Source: a virus
Strand: one strand, 5' to 3'
Virus record (IMG/VR): IMGVR_UViG_3300031707_000210
Location: 1 to 21,665 of that record
DNA: 21,665 bases
The position numbers and the translations under genes were made by a program. The notes beneath the pieces were generated by a model. The model had not been told where the DNA came from, did no database searches, and worked only from the letters and a program-made list of their open reading frames with translations. Positions 13,609 to 21,184 of this stretch are shown piece after piece (the first letter of the stretch is position 1; each line of letters opens with the position of its first letter).

Positions 13609-15531
13609 TTATTCTGGCACGGGCATATCGTAGTTATAGTTGTAATTCTCATCCCTGCTACTTTTGTAACCGATGTCTTCTGATGCACTTCCCCTCGCAT
13701 CGATTCCGGCAGAGACATGGATTGCGGTCAAGGCTCCGATTGCCAGGGACGAGGCGATCTGGGCCATACCTTTCATGGCCTCGATCTTTAATTGAGTTTC
13801 CGCTTCAAGGTTTTTGATCTCAATCTCTTTGGCCTTGATCTCTAAATTTGCCTTGGCGATCAATGCCTGGATTTTTACATCATAGACCTTAACTTCAAGG
13901 TTTGCGAAGGCGGCGGCTCCATCAATCTGTGCCTTGAATGATTCGACCTCTCCCACATATCCCTTCACGAGAGCGTCGATCCTTGCGGCTTCTCCTTGAA
14001 TGATAGACTTGAACCCGTCAACCTCTGCGGCATACTGACCGGCAATAGATTTGTTCACGTCTGCGATGGCCCTAAGTTCGTCGGTCTTCGCTTGAAGTTG
14101 TGCGGCTTTTGCTGTGACCTCTGAACGATAGGCGTCAGCCTGTTTAGAAAAGACTTCGATTTTGGCGGTCTCTCCTTCAATCTTCGCCCGATACAAACTA
14201 TATTCTGCGGTCTTCGCATTGATGCCCGCCATGAATCCTTCGATTTGAGCTCGATAGACACCCAAACGGGCGTTTTGAATTTCGACGAAAAGTTTCGCTC
14301 CTTCCATTTCCGCCCGGTAAAGGCCGATCAGAGATTCGACACCAGCGAGTTGGGCCTGATAAATTTTTACACGGGCGTCATTCATATCGACCGTGAGTCT
14401 GGCTCCCTCCATCTGAGCCTTATAAACCTCGATCTTCCCGATCTCTGCACGGATGATGATCTCATAAACAGACGCACGGGTCTTATAGATGTCGGCGAGA
14501 ATTTCTACTTTCTTAACTCCCGCATTGAAGGAAGCGATCATGGCATCTGCCGCCGCCTTGGAAGCCTCAAAGACTCTACGGGCGATAGCATCTGCGATTG
14601 TTCCATAAAAACCTTGAAGTTGGACTCCCCCGTCAATTCCTTTGTGAACATTGGCCTGGGTTAATTCAAAATTCTTTATTACAAAATCCCGGATGACATC
14701 GAGACGTTTATTTGAGAAATTCAATTCAGCTTCTTCGATGGCCGCCACAAGGACACCATTTGGAAGAACAGCCCTTCTCCGACTCCACTCTGCGGAGATT
14801 CGATCTATGGTATCATTCTGGACTTGCCTTGCCGCTTCTATCCCTCGATTTATCATCGCCGTTTCGACTTCTTCCGTGAAGGCAGGTCGATCTCCCCTTA
14901 TCATCTCTTCAATCTTTTCCCTCAATCCTTCAATCACCGTGTATTCGCTTCCACCATCCGTAATCATCGGTTGCGGTGCGATCAGATTTGAAGCATCGGG
15001 TGGTTCGGCATCGAAGGTCGGAAAAGCTGGATAGGGAACCTCCGGGATCATCGGAAGAATCAGCGAAGGCACATCGGGCAATACATAAATAGGTTTTGGC
15101 GGAATCTCCGGGTCAGTAATCTCAGGAATTCCCGGAACCGGATCGAAAGGGACAATGGGAGGCAAAGTAGGAATATCCAAGTCTGGCGGTTTTGCGGTGA
15201 AATCTGGAAACGGAACTTCGGGGACATCGGGTAAGGGAAGATAGATAGGAAGAACCGGGGTTGGTGGATAAATAAAATTCCACGGAGGAACGTCGGGTGG
15301 TTCTCCTATGAAATCATCCAAAACAAAGGGGGGGTAATCAATCACCACATCAATGGGAATTGGGGAGATCGCCCCTGCGGTATTCTTTAAATCCGTTAGG
15401 GCCTGGTTTGCCATGCCGAAAGCAGATAGAGCATAACTCTGAGCCAAAGTGAAATTTGCGGTTACAAGGTCTTTAGCACCATAAAGAACATTTTCGATGT
15501 CCTCTTTTATAGTTGGGTTCTCTTCTGACAT
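13609..15531 (-). CDS. Long coiled-coil virion protein with proline-rich N-terminal region (640 aa)
   Basis: The ATG at 15531 shares a base with the upstream stop (TAATG), with AGGAGG eight bases before it. A short helical start (1-50) is followed by a striking Pro/Asp-rich segment (about 57-185) with recurring P-x-(I/V/L)-P and DVP motifs. From about residue 195 to 600 the protein is almost entirely helical. Between about 370 and 490 there are repeats of the form YxAxxEGxxxxIxxxxAR, starting at Y370, Y391 and Y405 with 21- or 14-residue spacing, that is, whole heptads. The C-terminus has a small hydrophobic patch (IASSLAIGALTAIHV) and a Tyr/Asn-rich end. This suggests a long multimeric fibre or internal rod. 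Candidates are an ejection, tail or needle-type protein. No enzyme motif is visible and function is not assigned. Confidence 0.8.
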   Translation of the reverse strand: MSEENPTIKEDIENVLYGAKDLVTANFTLAQSYALSAFGMANQALTDLKNTAGAISPIPIDVVIDYPPFVLDDFIGEPPDVPPWNFIYPPTPVLPIYLPLPDVPEVPFPDFTAKPPDLDIPTLPPIVPFDPVPGIPEITDPEIPPKPIYVLPDVPSLILPMIPEVPYPAFPTFDAEPPDASNLIAPQPMITDGGSEYTVIEGLREKIEEMIRGDRPAFTEEVETAMINRGIEAARQVQNDTIDRISAEWSRRRAVLPNGVLVAAIEEAELNFSNKRLDVIRDFVIKNFELTQANVHKGIDGGVQLQGFYGTIADAIARRVFEASKAAADAMIASFNAGVKKVEILADIYKTRASVYEIIIRAEIGKIEVYKAQMEGARLTVDMNDARVKIYQAQLAGVESLIGLYRAEMEGAKLFVEIQNARLGVYRAQIEGFMAGINAKTAEYSLYRAKIEGETAKIEVFSKQADAYRSEVTAKAAQLQAKTDELRAIADVNKSIAGQYAAEVDGFKSIIQGEAARIDALVKGYVGEVESFKAQIDGAAAFANLEVKVYDVKIQALIAKANLEIKAKEIEIKNLEAETQLKIEAMKGMAQIASSLAIGALTAIHVSAGIDARGSASEDIGYKSSRDENYNYNYDMPVPE

Positions 15532-16613
15532 TATCTTTTCCTCCTCGTGACAGCATCGGTTGTGAACCGAAGATTGTTATTATCAAAATCGCTCCCGTCC
15601 ACATTGCGAATTTCAAAAGCGAGAAATCTTTCGTCTATCCCTTTTGGAAGTTTACCACGATATTCGTAGGCCCTACCGGTTGGTTCAAAAATATCATCAT
15701 AATAATCGTCTTCTCCGAGTTGAATCACAAACATCATTTGTCCATCTGTCCGGCAGGTGAGCCATGCGTCTCTTGCCTTTTTAACAATGTCTTGATAAGA
15801 ATCGAGCATGGGCATCTTCGCCCTGGCGTTGATCTTAGTGCCATTGTCATTATTTCCCCCCAGGGCGAAGATGCCACTTTGACCACCCCCTAAGAATTTC
15901 CCATTGAAATATGCCAGACTATTAAAATCGCAACCAATATAATCTGTGACGGCGAAATGACTCATGTTCATCGCAATACCTTTGAGATAGCGGGCCGCAA
16001 AAAATTGATCGCCAGTCATCACAAGGTAAGGAACTGGCATCGTTAGAACAAGGTTTCCCCTTGCCTCGATGAATCCTGACATTAAAAGACGTGGAGGTTT
16101 TAATTGCAGAGAAAGCGATCCCACAATTCCGGCGAGGCCGTGCATGGAAAGTCTCGGAGGTCTTAAAGATAAGATCAGGTTTCCGATCTCACTTTCCCTG
16201 CCGGTCATCAATAAACTTGGAGGACGAAGCGTAAGGACTAAAGCACCGACTTCATTTAGATAGCCGGTCATTTCGAGGGAGGGAACGAAACCTCGAAGTA
16301 AAATGTTTCCAACTGCTCCGTTAAGACCGGTCATTAATAAGGTCGGAACGGGCATCTTCAATTCGAGACTGCCGCCCTGGAACATCGAGAGGGTCGGCAT
16401 TGGCATTGTGAGTCGGAGGTTTCCGATTGCTCCGACGAGGCCGGTCATCAAAAGTTGTGGAACCGGCATCGTTAAAACGAGATTAGCCGTTTCCGTCCAG
16501 CCAGTCATTTGAAGCTCTGGCATCGGCATCGTGAGAGAAAGTTCGTTGTTGATCCTGACCGTGACTTCCATGGAGGTCACGGCAGTAAGAGGAGCCTGAA
16601 CCTGTGATCCCAC
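15531..16613 (-). CDS. Virion protein with nine LTMPxPxLxMTG-type repeats (360 aa)
   Basis: The start is GTG at 16613 with GGAGG six bases upstream. Residues about 25-201 hold nine degenerate repeats of 17-22 residues with the core L-x-L-T-M-P-x-P-x-L-x-M-T-G (variants LRPPRLSMHG and LKPPRLLMSG in the middle), joined by short AxGN-type turns. Such short beta repeats fit a beta-solenoid or fibrous stalk. Residues about 205-360 form a separate globular domain (starting ARYLKGIAMNMSHFAV, ending AVTRRKR) with no motif I know. One more copy of the repeat, LNLTMPLPSIEMVGH, ends the tail protein at 18094-19065, which points to a structural link between the two proteins. The stop overlaps the next start. 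It is probably a tail fibre, spike stalk or appendage component. Confidence 0.8.
   Translation of the reverse strand: MGSQVQAPLTAVTSMEVTVRINNELSLTMPMPELQMTGWTETANLVLTMPVPQLLMTGLVGAIGNLRLTMPMPTLSMFQGGSLELKMPVPTLLMTGLNGAVGNILLRGFVPSLEMTGYLNEVGALVLTLRPPSLLMTGRESEIGNLILSLRPPRLSMHGLAGIVGSLSLQLKPPRLLMSGFIEARGNLVLTMPVPYLVMTGDQFFAARYLKGIAMNMSHFAVTDYIGCDFNSLAYFNGKFLGGGQSGIFALGGNNDNGTKINARAKMPMLDSYQDIVKKARDAWLTCRTDGQMMFVIQLGEDDYYDDIFEPTGRAYEYRGKLPKGIDERFLAFEIRNVDGSDFDNNNLRFTTDAVTRRKR
16011..16541 (-). repeat. Coding repeat array (nine beta-repeat units)
   Basis: Nine units of about 51-66 bases encode the LTMPxPxLxMTG motif. At the DNA level the units diverge but keep a recognisable core: on the plus strand, CCGGTCATCA or CCAGTCAT followed about 15-25 bases later by GGCATCGT or similar. 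The first four and the last unit keep MPxP, while units 6-8 carry RPP or KPP, suggesting two sub-families that expanded separately. Confidence 0.75.
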
Positions 16614-16631
16614 TATTTACCTCCATGAAGA

Positions 16632-17282
16632 TCAGGAGACCCTTACAACCACATCTTCGAGAGTAAAAACCTGGCCAGTTGTTGCCTGTTGATTGCCTCC
16701 GAAATCGAGAAAACCGATCACTGTCTTATCCGATGTTGATTCGTCTATGAGTAACGCTCCCGGAGAAGGGCCTATCGTTCCGCCACTCGCCGTCCAGGAA
16801 GGATCGGCACAAGTCATCTCTGCCCGATCATTTGTGTTATCTTCGGTTAAGACTTGGCTCGCAAGAGCTTTTGCATACTGGGTATAACCGTAATTTGTTC
16901 CGATCTCATCATCCGAAGAGACGGTCTTAACAACCGGGCCTTCATCAACCATCGTTTCATTTACCGTGATAACATACTGTGTCACATTCGTAATGGTGAA
17001 TGGGCCAGGATTGAGAGAGGCGTCCGTTAAAATTTTATTCCCTGGAATGAATCCATCGGTCAGCCATGATCCGGTTCCTCTCGAAATCGTTTTCGATGTA
17101 GAGAACGTAATCGAGATCGCTCCCGAATTCGTTCTCATGTTTATTTTTTGGGCGACCTTATCTGGATTAAAACTATATCCGCTACGAACCAGACAAACAC
17201 GAATACCATCGGCAGAAAGGTCGATCAGTTTTTTTGCAAGCTGATACTTATAGTGGTTGCTCAGGATCGCAGTAACCGCCAT
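16632..17282 (-). CDS. Phage virion protein, likely tail- or head-associated (216 aa)
   Basis: ATG at 17282 has GGAGG six bases upstream. The N-terminus (SNHYKYQLAKKLIDLSADGIRV) and C-terminus (ALLIDESTSDKTVIGFLDFG followed by GNQQATTGQVFTL) match a layout I know from uncharacterised phage structural proteins encoded near capsid and tail genes. In the middle (about residues 56-115) is a small beta domain, ISITFSTSKTISR..GSWLTDGFIPGNKI..PFTITNV..YVITVNE, that recurs in the adaptor protein at 19065-19973. There is no signal peptide or catalytic motif. The gene lies between two other virion genes with short spacers. A structural role is well supported by context, but the precise place in the particle is unknown. 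Confidence 0.75.
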   Translation of the reverse strand: MAVTAILSNHYKYQLAKKLIDLSADGIRVCLVRSGYSFNPDKVAQKINMRTNSGAISITFSTSKTISRGTGSWLTDGFIPGNKILTDASLNPGPFTITNVTQYVITVNETMVDEGPVVKTVSSDDEIGTNYGYTQYAKALASQVLTEDNTNDRAEMTCADPSWTASGGTIGPSPGALLIDESTSDKTVIGFLDFGGNQQATTGQVFTLEDVVVRVS

Positions 17283-17294
17283 AGCCTACCTCCA

Positions 17295-18077
17295 TTAACT
17301 GACTGGCAAGTTGAAAAGTGCCGTGTCGATTGTCAACGTTGCCCCTATCACGAGATTGATGTTGGACAGGTTCAATTCGGCCCCGCTTGTTCCGATGGCC
17401 CCCTGAATCCTTCTGGATATTGTCGAAAGGGCTCCGGTATCATCGGGTCTTACGATCCTGAACCATGCCGCCGTCCCGCCGAGGACATTCACCCCAGACC
17501 AAACCTCAGAAGGTTTTGCCATCTGAGCGTTCGATGGTGTTCCCCATTGAAGAGCATCGCTTCGGACGTTGGCAATCGTGTTATCGGTGACTGTCCAGGT
17601 CGCCGTCCCGCCGCCTCCTCCACCACCCTTTGCGATGGTAAAGGTAAGTCCTTGGATAGAACTTTTAACCGCAACCTTTCCGTCTCCGCCTGCCGTTCCA
17701 TGGGCGACCGCATGAAGCTCAGGGATACCTTCCAGCATGAGAGCTACCTTCCGGGCAACCTTTCGGAGATCATCGTCTTCGGCCAGCACGAGATAGGTGT
17801 AATCGACGCCATTGATTGCCACAATGACTGTCGCACCCACGCCCGCCACGGTGATGTCCATGGATGCCTGTTTTGCAACGGAAAGTTCCGTGGAAAGGAC
17901 TTCCCCGGAGGCTTTAGTGATGGTGCAGAGAAGCGAACCTGAACCTGGTTCTGCTTGATCTGCATCCGATGGGGTAGAACCGGAGAAGATTCTGATTATA
18001 AAATCATCAAAGGCTTCCCGCAGGTCTTTCCCGCCAAGTAACCAATTTCTTAAACCAGTCGAATACTTTTCAGCCAT
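17295..18077 (-). CDS. Phage virion protein of unknown position (260 aa)
   Basis: ATG at 18077 has GGAGGG in good position. The N-terminus (TGLRNWLLGGKDLREAFDDF) is followed by beta-rich sequence. A run of seven Gly (about residues 151-157) separates two parts, and the C-terminal part (about 160-260) contains WGTPSNAQMAKPSEVWSGV followed by TAAWFRIVR and a final beta-rich stretch. The first part includes ATVIVAINGVDYTYLVLAEDD. The overall look is that of phage tail or capsid-associated beta proteins, and the neighbours on both sides are virion genes. I do not recognise a named family. The Gly run is probably a flexible hinge. Confidence 0.7.
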   Translation of the reverse strand: MAEKYSTGLRNWLLGGKDLREAFDDFIIRIFSGSTPSDADQAEPGSGSLLCTITKASGEVLSTELSVAKQASMDITVAGVGATVIVAINGVDYTYLVLAEDDDLRKVARKVALMLEGIPELHAVAHGTAGGDGKVAVKSSIQGLTFTIAKGGGGGGGTATWTVTDNTIANVRSDALQWGTPSNAQMAKPSEVWSGVNVLGGTAAWFRIVRPDDTGALSTISRRIQGAIGTSGAELNLSNINLVIGATLTIDTALFNLPVS

Positions 18078-18093
18078 TTTTCGTTCCCTCCTT

Positions 18094-19065
18094 TTAATGA
18101 CCTACCATCTCAATGGATGGCAGGGGCATTGTGAGATTTAATTCACCGCCACCAGTTCCTTCGACCATTTCGTAAAGACAAAGATATTGCCCGAAGCCAC
18201 GATCCCATTTGTAGATCGCCGTGCCTTTTTCGCCGTCTTTAACTCCATAGGTTCCCTTGGTCACTTCTTTAACCTGACCGCCGGGAAGACCAAGATAAAT
18301 ACCATCTTCCGAGGCCCACAAAACCGTCTTTCCAAGAAGACCTGGGCCAATGTCTTCTCCTTCGACGGTGATTGCAGAACCTTCGAGTGCCTTACTATCT
18401 GTAACTCTGTCATAAACAAATCCCCCTTGGAGAAGAGGATCATCCCCCAGGAGAAAAAAAACATCCTCTCCGGCCCCAACATAAAGTCCATCCTTGACAG
18501 ACTTGAGCATCGTAATCCAACCGTTAAATTGAAGAAAATTTTTCCTCGTGTCCATCCTCATCGGTTGCGTTGCGTCGGAGAAAAATATCTTCGCTCCCTG
18601 GGCCGAATAGAGTCTCGAATTGTAAAGCTCGATCAAATGACCGCCTACCATCTTTTTCTTGAAGGCTAAGTCCGGGTTAGGAAATGGATGTGGTTTCCCA
18701 TCTTCGATATATCCGACAATGCTTTTGTTTGAGAAATAGATCGTTCCGGCCACATCCAAAAAACTCATCCGTTCTCCGGGATTGATCCCCCCAAGAATGG
18801 TTTCGGTGGAATAATCCTCATACAGACGTTTCAGGTTTGTTTCCTCACAAAAGAAACAAACCTTACCATTCGACCAAAGCGAATGGACATCGCCGGATAC
18901 GACAGGATCGAACCCTTTTCTGCGATGTATCATCTTGTCATCGTCGATGTCGATATTTTCGCCGACCTCAAGATATGTCCCACCCTTTCCGACCGGGATT
19001 CTCAGGGGATCGGCCATGTTGTTCACACCAAGATAATTTCTGAAATCTATCCAGGGTTCAACCAT
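18094..19065 (-). CDS. Tail protein, probable beta-propeller, with one C-terminal MPxP repeat (323 aa)
   Basis: I chose ATG at 19065: it overlaps the upstream stop (TGATG) and AGGAG lies seven bases before it. A GTG codon directly in front is possible but less likely. The sequence has repeated short beta units, for example LEVGENIDIDDDKMIHRRKG, TIYFSNKSIVGYIEDG, SRLYSAQGAKIFFSD, GLYVGAGEDVFFLLGDD and TVLWASEDGIYLGLPGG. This periodicity suggests a propeller-like fold and recalls podoviral tail hub or stabilisation proteins that follow the adaptor gene, such as P22 gp10. That comparison is by gene order and style, not by a search. The last 15 residues, LNLTMPLPSIEMVGH, are one unit of the repeat found nine times in the 360-aa protein. 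Confidence 0.75.
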   Translation of the reverse strand: MVEPWIDFRNYLGVNNMADPLRIPVGKGGTYLEVGENIDIDDDKMIHRRKGFDPVVSGDVHSLWSNGKVCFFCEETNLKRLYEDYSTETILGGINPGERMSFLDVAGTIYFSNKSIVGYIEDGKPHPFPNPDLAFKKKMVGGHLIELYNSRLYSAQGAKIFFSDATQPMRMDTRKNFLQFNGWITMLKSVKDGLYVGAGEDVFFLLGDDPLLQGGFVYDRVTDSKALEGSAITVEGEDIGPGLLGKTVLWASEDGIYLGLPGGQVKEVTKGTYGVKDGEKGTAIYKWDRGFGQYLCLYEMVEGTGGGELNLTMPLPSIEMVGH

Positions 19066-19973
19066 CACATCGCTCCTGGGTGCGGCCTGAGAACACGACT
19101 CGAATGTCTCAGCCGATACTTCTCCTTTTTAGCGAGAACCTTGCTTGCTTCAAATAAAATCCTATGTTTATCTGCGGCTTTGGGGTCATAGCATTCAGCA
19201 TCTTGTTTCGAGTAAGCCTCTCTCAGAATTCCATCGATCAATTTCGGGTGATAATCAAAATTGATCTCCGGCGATTCTGTTTCCCAATTTGCAAGGGATA
19301 ATTGAATAAGCGGCAACCGAGAGGTAGAGAGCCACAGCGTATCTCTAACTTTCTGAATAATTGCCGCAGAAGGGGTTTCGTCCGTGACAGCTTCGCTCAC
19401 CGTAAAGGCATCTGCGGTGGCCGTGACCACGGTTTTCATTCCTTGATTAGCGGTAGTGCCGGTGATGACCACTTGATTACCGACTGAAAGATAGGTGGAG
19501 AAGTTTGCACCCGCCTTTGTGATGCTCTTATCCGCCGTCGCAAAGGTCATCGGCCCGGAGAAATAGCCGTCCGAATTGAAATAGGGAACAATTCTCAACT
19601 TTGCCGCTTCGTAATCGGGCACGAGATAGCGAGGTTCGCCCACCCGTGTCTCCCATGAAAAGATATTGTCATCGAGCCAGAGTTCATCTTTGATTTCAAT
19701 ATTCGGCCATCCACTCAGGAGTCTTCCTTTGTGAAGGGCGACAATTCTCGAATCCATGGGAAAGATATATTGATTGGCAAGGAGAGAAATTTTACAGATA
19801 GCTTCGGTGGAGGAATCTCGAAAGCAAAGGGTCTGCCTGCACCATTCGTTCAAAATGAAATTCAGGTGACGAAGCAGTTCTTCGTCTTTCCAAAGTTCAT
19901 ATCCTTTTCCGTATCCCTTCACGTCATCGAGTTTATCCACCCTCGTCGAAGTGAGGATTTCCTTCGTATTCAT
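19065..19973 (-). CDS. Head-tail adaptor (P22 gp4-like) with inserted beta domain (302 aa)
   Basis: I chose ATG at 19973, preceded by GGGGG with five bases between. The ATG four codons upstream (19985) follows the U-run of a terminator and has no binding site. The N-terminal helices (LWKDEELLRHLNFILNEWCR, then DSSTEAICKISLLANQYIF) have the typical look of phage adaptor proteins that bind under the portal. About residues 140-205 form an insertion (FATADKSITKAGANFSTYLS..VVITGTTANQG..FTVSEAVTDE) related to the beta domain of the 216-aa protein. The C-terminal helices (LANWETESPEINFDYHPKLI, then REAYSKQDAECYDPKAADKH) complete the fold. Placement after the capsid genes and before the tail protein agrees. 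The terminator just upstream suggests lower expression than the capsid genes. Confidence 0.75.
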   Translation of the reverse strand: MNTKEILTSTRVDKLDDVKGYGKGYELWKDEELLRHLNFILNEWCRQTLCFRDSSTEAICKISLLANQYIFPMDSRIVALHKGRLLSGWPNIEIKDELWLDDNIFSWETRVGEPRYLVPDYEAAKLRIVPYFNSDGYFSGPMTFATADKSITKAGANFSTYLSVGNQVVITGTTANQGMKTVVTATADAFTVSEAVTDETPSAAIIQKVRDTLWLSTSRLPLIQLSLANWETESPEINFDYHPKLIDGILREAYSKQDAECYDPKAADKHRILFEASKVLAKKEKYRLRHSSRVLRPHPGAM

Positions 19974-19988
19974 AGTCGCCCCCATTTG

Positions 19989-20012
19989 AAAAAAGGGAGG
20001 CCGAAGCCTCCC
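19989..20012 (-). terminator. Rho-independent terminator between capsid and tail genes
   Basis: On the minus strand GGGAGGC-TTCG-GCCTCCC forms a perfect 7-bp stem with a stable UUCG loop (19995-20012), followed by six T (19989-19994). It lies between the stop of the 202-aa gene and the adaptor start. No new promoter is visible in the short gap, so downstream genes probably depend on partial read-through. Confidence 0.9.
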
Positions 20013-20017
20013 CCTTG

Positions 20018-20626
20018 TTAAGACTGATAGACCACCGTGAGTTTTTTCGAGGCATCGCCAGTCGGAACAAGAACCGTGTTTTCACACAATTCGTCTCCGA
20101 TGACGACGGTGGGGGCGTTTACGATTGCCGTGCTGAAACCAACCAACAGAACATCGGTCGTTGCGGAGAGGCGGTCGGGGAGACCGACGACTTCACCGAA
20201 ACCGATGACGATGGTATCCGGGTTCGTGTCCACTATCCATCCAGAACCCACGATGGAAGTGACCTTTGCGAAAGCCTTCAATCCCTCAACGGTCGCTCCG
20301 CCATTCGGGATGATAACCTCGGTGATGATCTTGCCGTTAATGTCGAAGCCGGTAACGGTGAGAATACCATTGGTATCCTCTAAGGCATCTGTGATCGTTT
20401 GCAGGCAGGTCACGTTATGAGCAAGTCCGTCTCCTGGAAGACCGGAGTTTGCGATGGTATATGCCTTGTTGCCCATGACGACCGTAGTTACAAACCGGTT
20501 CGCCACGATAGCCGCCGGAACGCCTGCATAAGCCCTTACCATTTTCCGAATCATTCCAGCCACACCTGTTTTAATACCCTTGGTGATGGTGAGTTCACCA
20601 ATGGTCATCTGTTCTCGTCTGCCCAT
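20018..20626 (-). CDS. Capsid-associated or decoration-type protein (202 aa)
   Basis: ATG at 20626 has AGGAGG eight bases upstream. A basic N-terminus (GRREQMTIGELTITKGIKTG) is followed by a beta-rich protein with Val/Ile/Thr alternation and many Gly turns (for example GILTVTGFDINGKIITEVII, then NTDPDTIVIGFGEVVGLP-like strands). There is no helix-rich region, signal peptide or catalytic motif. It lies two genes after the major capsid gene, between two terminators, which suggests a moderately abundant virion component such as a decoration protein, head completion protein or fibre. The family is not named here. Confidence 0.7.
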   Translation of the reverse strand: MGRREQMTIGELTITKGIKTGVAGMIRKMVRAYAGVPAAIVANRFVTTVVMGNKAYTIANSGLPGDGLAHNVTCLQTITDALEDTNGILTVTGFDINGKIITEVIIPNGGATVEGLKAFAKVTSIVGSGWIVDTNPDTIVIGFGEVVGLPDRLSATTDVLLVGFSTAIVNAPTVVIGDELCENTVLVPTGDASKKLTVVYQS

Positions 20627-20675
20627 TTGCTTTTCCTCCTTTCATCTTGGCGAGTTGGCCTTCTTCCAAAGATGT

Positions 20676-20704
20676 GAAAAATGCGGGCCGCACGAGGCGG
20701 CCCG
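20676..20704 (-). terminator. Rho-independent terminator after the 136-aa gene
   Basis: On the minus strand CGGGCCGC-CTCGT-GCGGCCCG forms a perfect 8-bp stem (20684-20704), followed by CATTTTT (U-run with a two-base offset). It lies between the 136-aa and 202-aa genes and would lower transcription of everything downstream of the capsid pair. Confidence 0.8.
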
Positions 20705-20712
20705 GTTGAGGT

Positions 20713-21123
20713 TTATTCTGGGGTAAGCATATACCCTTCGAGCACCACATCGAAAATCGCACCGGTGATGTCCGCCGTTGCGATCAGCCCAACGATTGTC
20801 GTGGCGACCTTATAATACTTCGGCAAGGAGGTCGTGCCATAAAACATCCCGATTGCGTTCATAATCTGAGCCGCAAGGGGAGTGATCGACCCGTCGTTCA
20901 AGGTCGAAGTTCCGGTCAAGAGGCTTGCAGTCTTGACACGGATGCCAACGGACTTGAGAACGAATCCAGCCGGGATTACTCCATACTGGTAGGTGTTCCC
21001 GTTTACGAGACCACCGGTAATCTTCGTCAAATCGACGGGGATTTCGATGACTGCATGAGCCCTGATCCCGCTTGAGGGAACAACGCCCACCGTTTCTTTT
21101 CTGAGATCGATTGTTGAAGCCAT
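20713..21123 (-). CDS. Small capsid-associated (decoration or stabilising) protein (136 aa)
   Basis: ATG at 21123 has AAGGAGG upstream. The protein is beta-rich with hydrophobic strands (AHAVIEIPVDLTKI, TYQYGVIPAGFVLKSVGIRV, ATTIVGLIATADITGAIFDV) and ends GYMLTPE. There is no signal peptide, membrane helix or catalytic residue set. It directly follows the major capsid gene and is cut off from the next gene by a terminator, so it should be made in amounts close to the capsid protein. This is the usual setting of small capsid decoration proteins. Assignment is by context and composition. Confidence 0.7.
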   Translation of the reverse strand: MASTIDLRKETVGVVPSSGIRAHAVIEIPVDLTKITGGLVNGNTYQYGVIPAGFVLKSVGIRVKTASLLTGTSTLNDGSITPLAAQIMNAIGMFYGTTSLPKYYKVATTIVGLIATADITGAIFDVVLEGYMLTPE

Positions 21124-21154
21124 CTTTTTATCCTCCTTTACAGAGATTTAAGCG

Positions 21155-21176
21155 AGGCCCCCGTGGTAGCGGGCCT
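21155..21176 (-). terminator. Weak terminator or hairpin after the capsid gene
   Basis: On the minus strand AGGCCC (21176-21171) pairs with GGGCCT (21160-21155) around a ten-base loop. The sequence after it (CGCTTAAAT) has only a poor U-run. Given the strong terminators after the next two genes, this may be a leaky terminator or an mRNA-stabilising hairpin at the end of the capsid message. Confidence 0.45.
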
Positions 21177-21184
21177 GTTAAAGG

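Noticed and set aside
17148-17942. 264-residue plus-strand open frame
   Set aside because: It runs antisense across two well supported virion genes and their spacer; composition rich in Arg, Cys, His and Ser is typical of a shadow frame.
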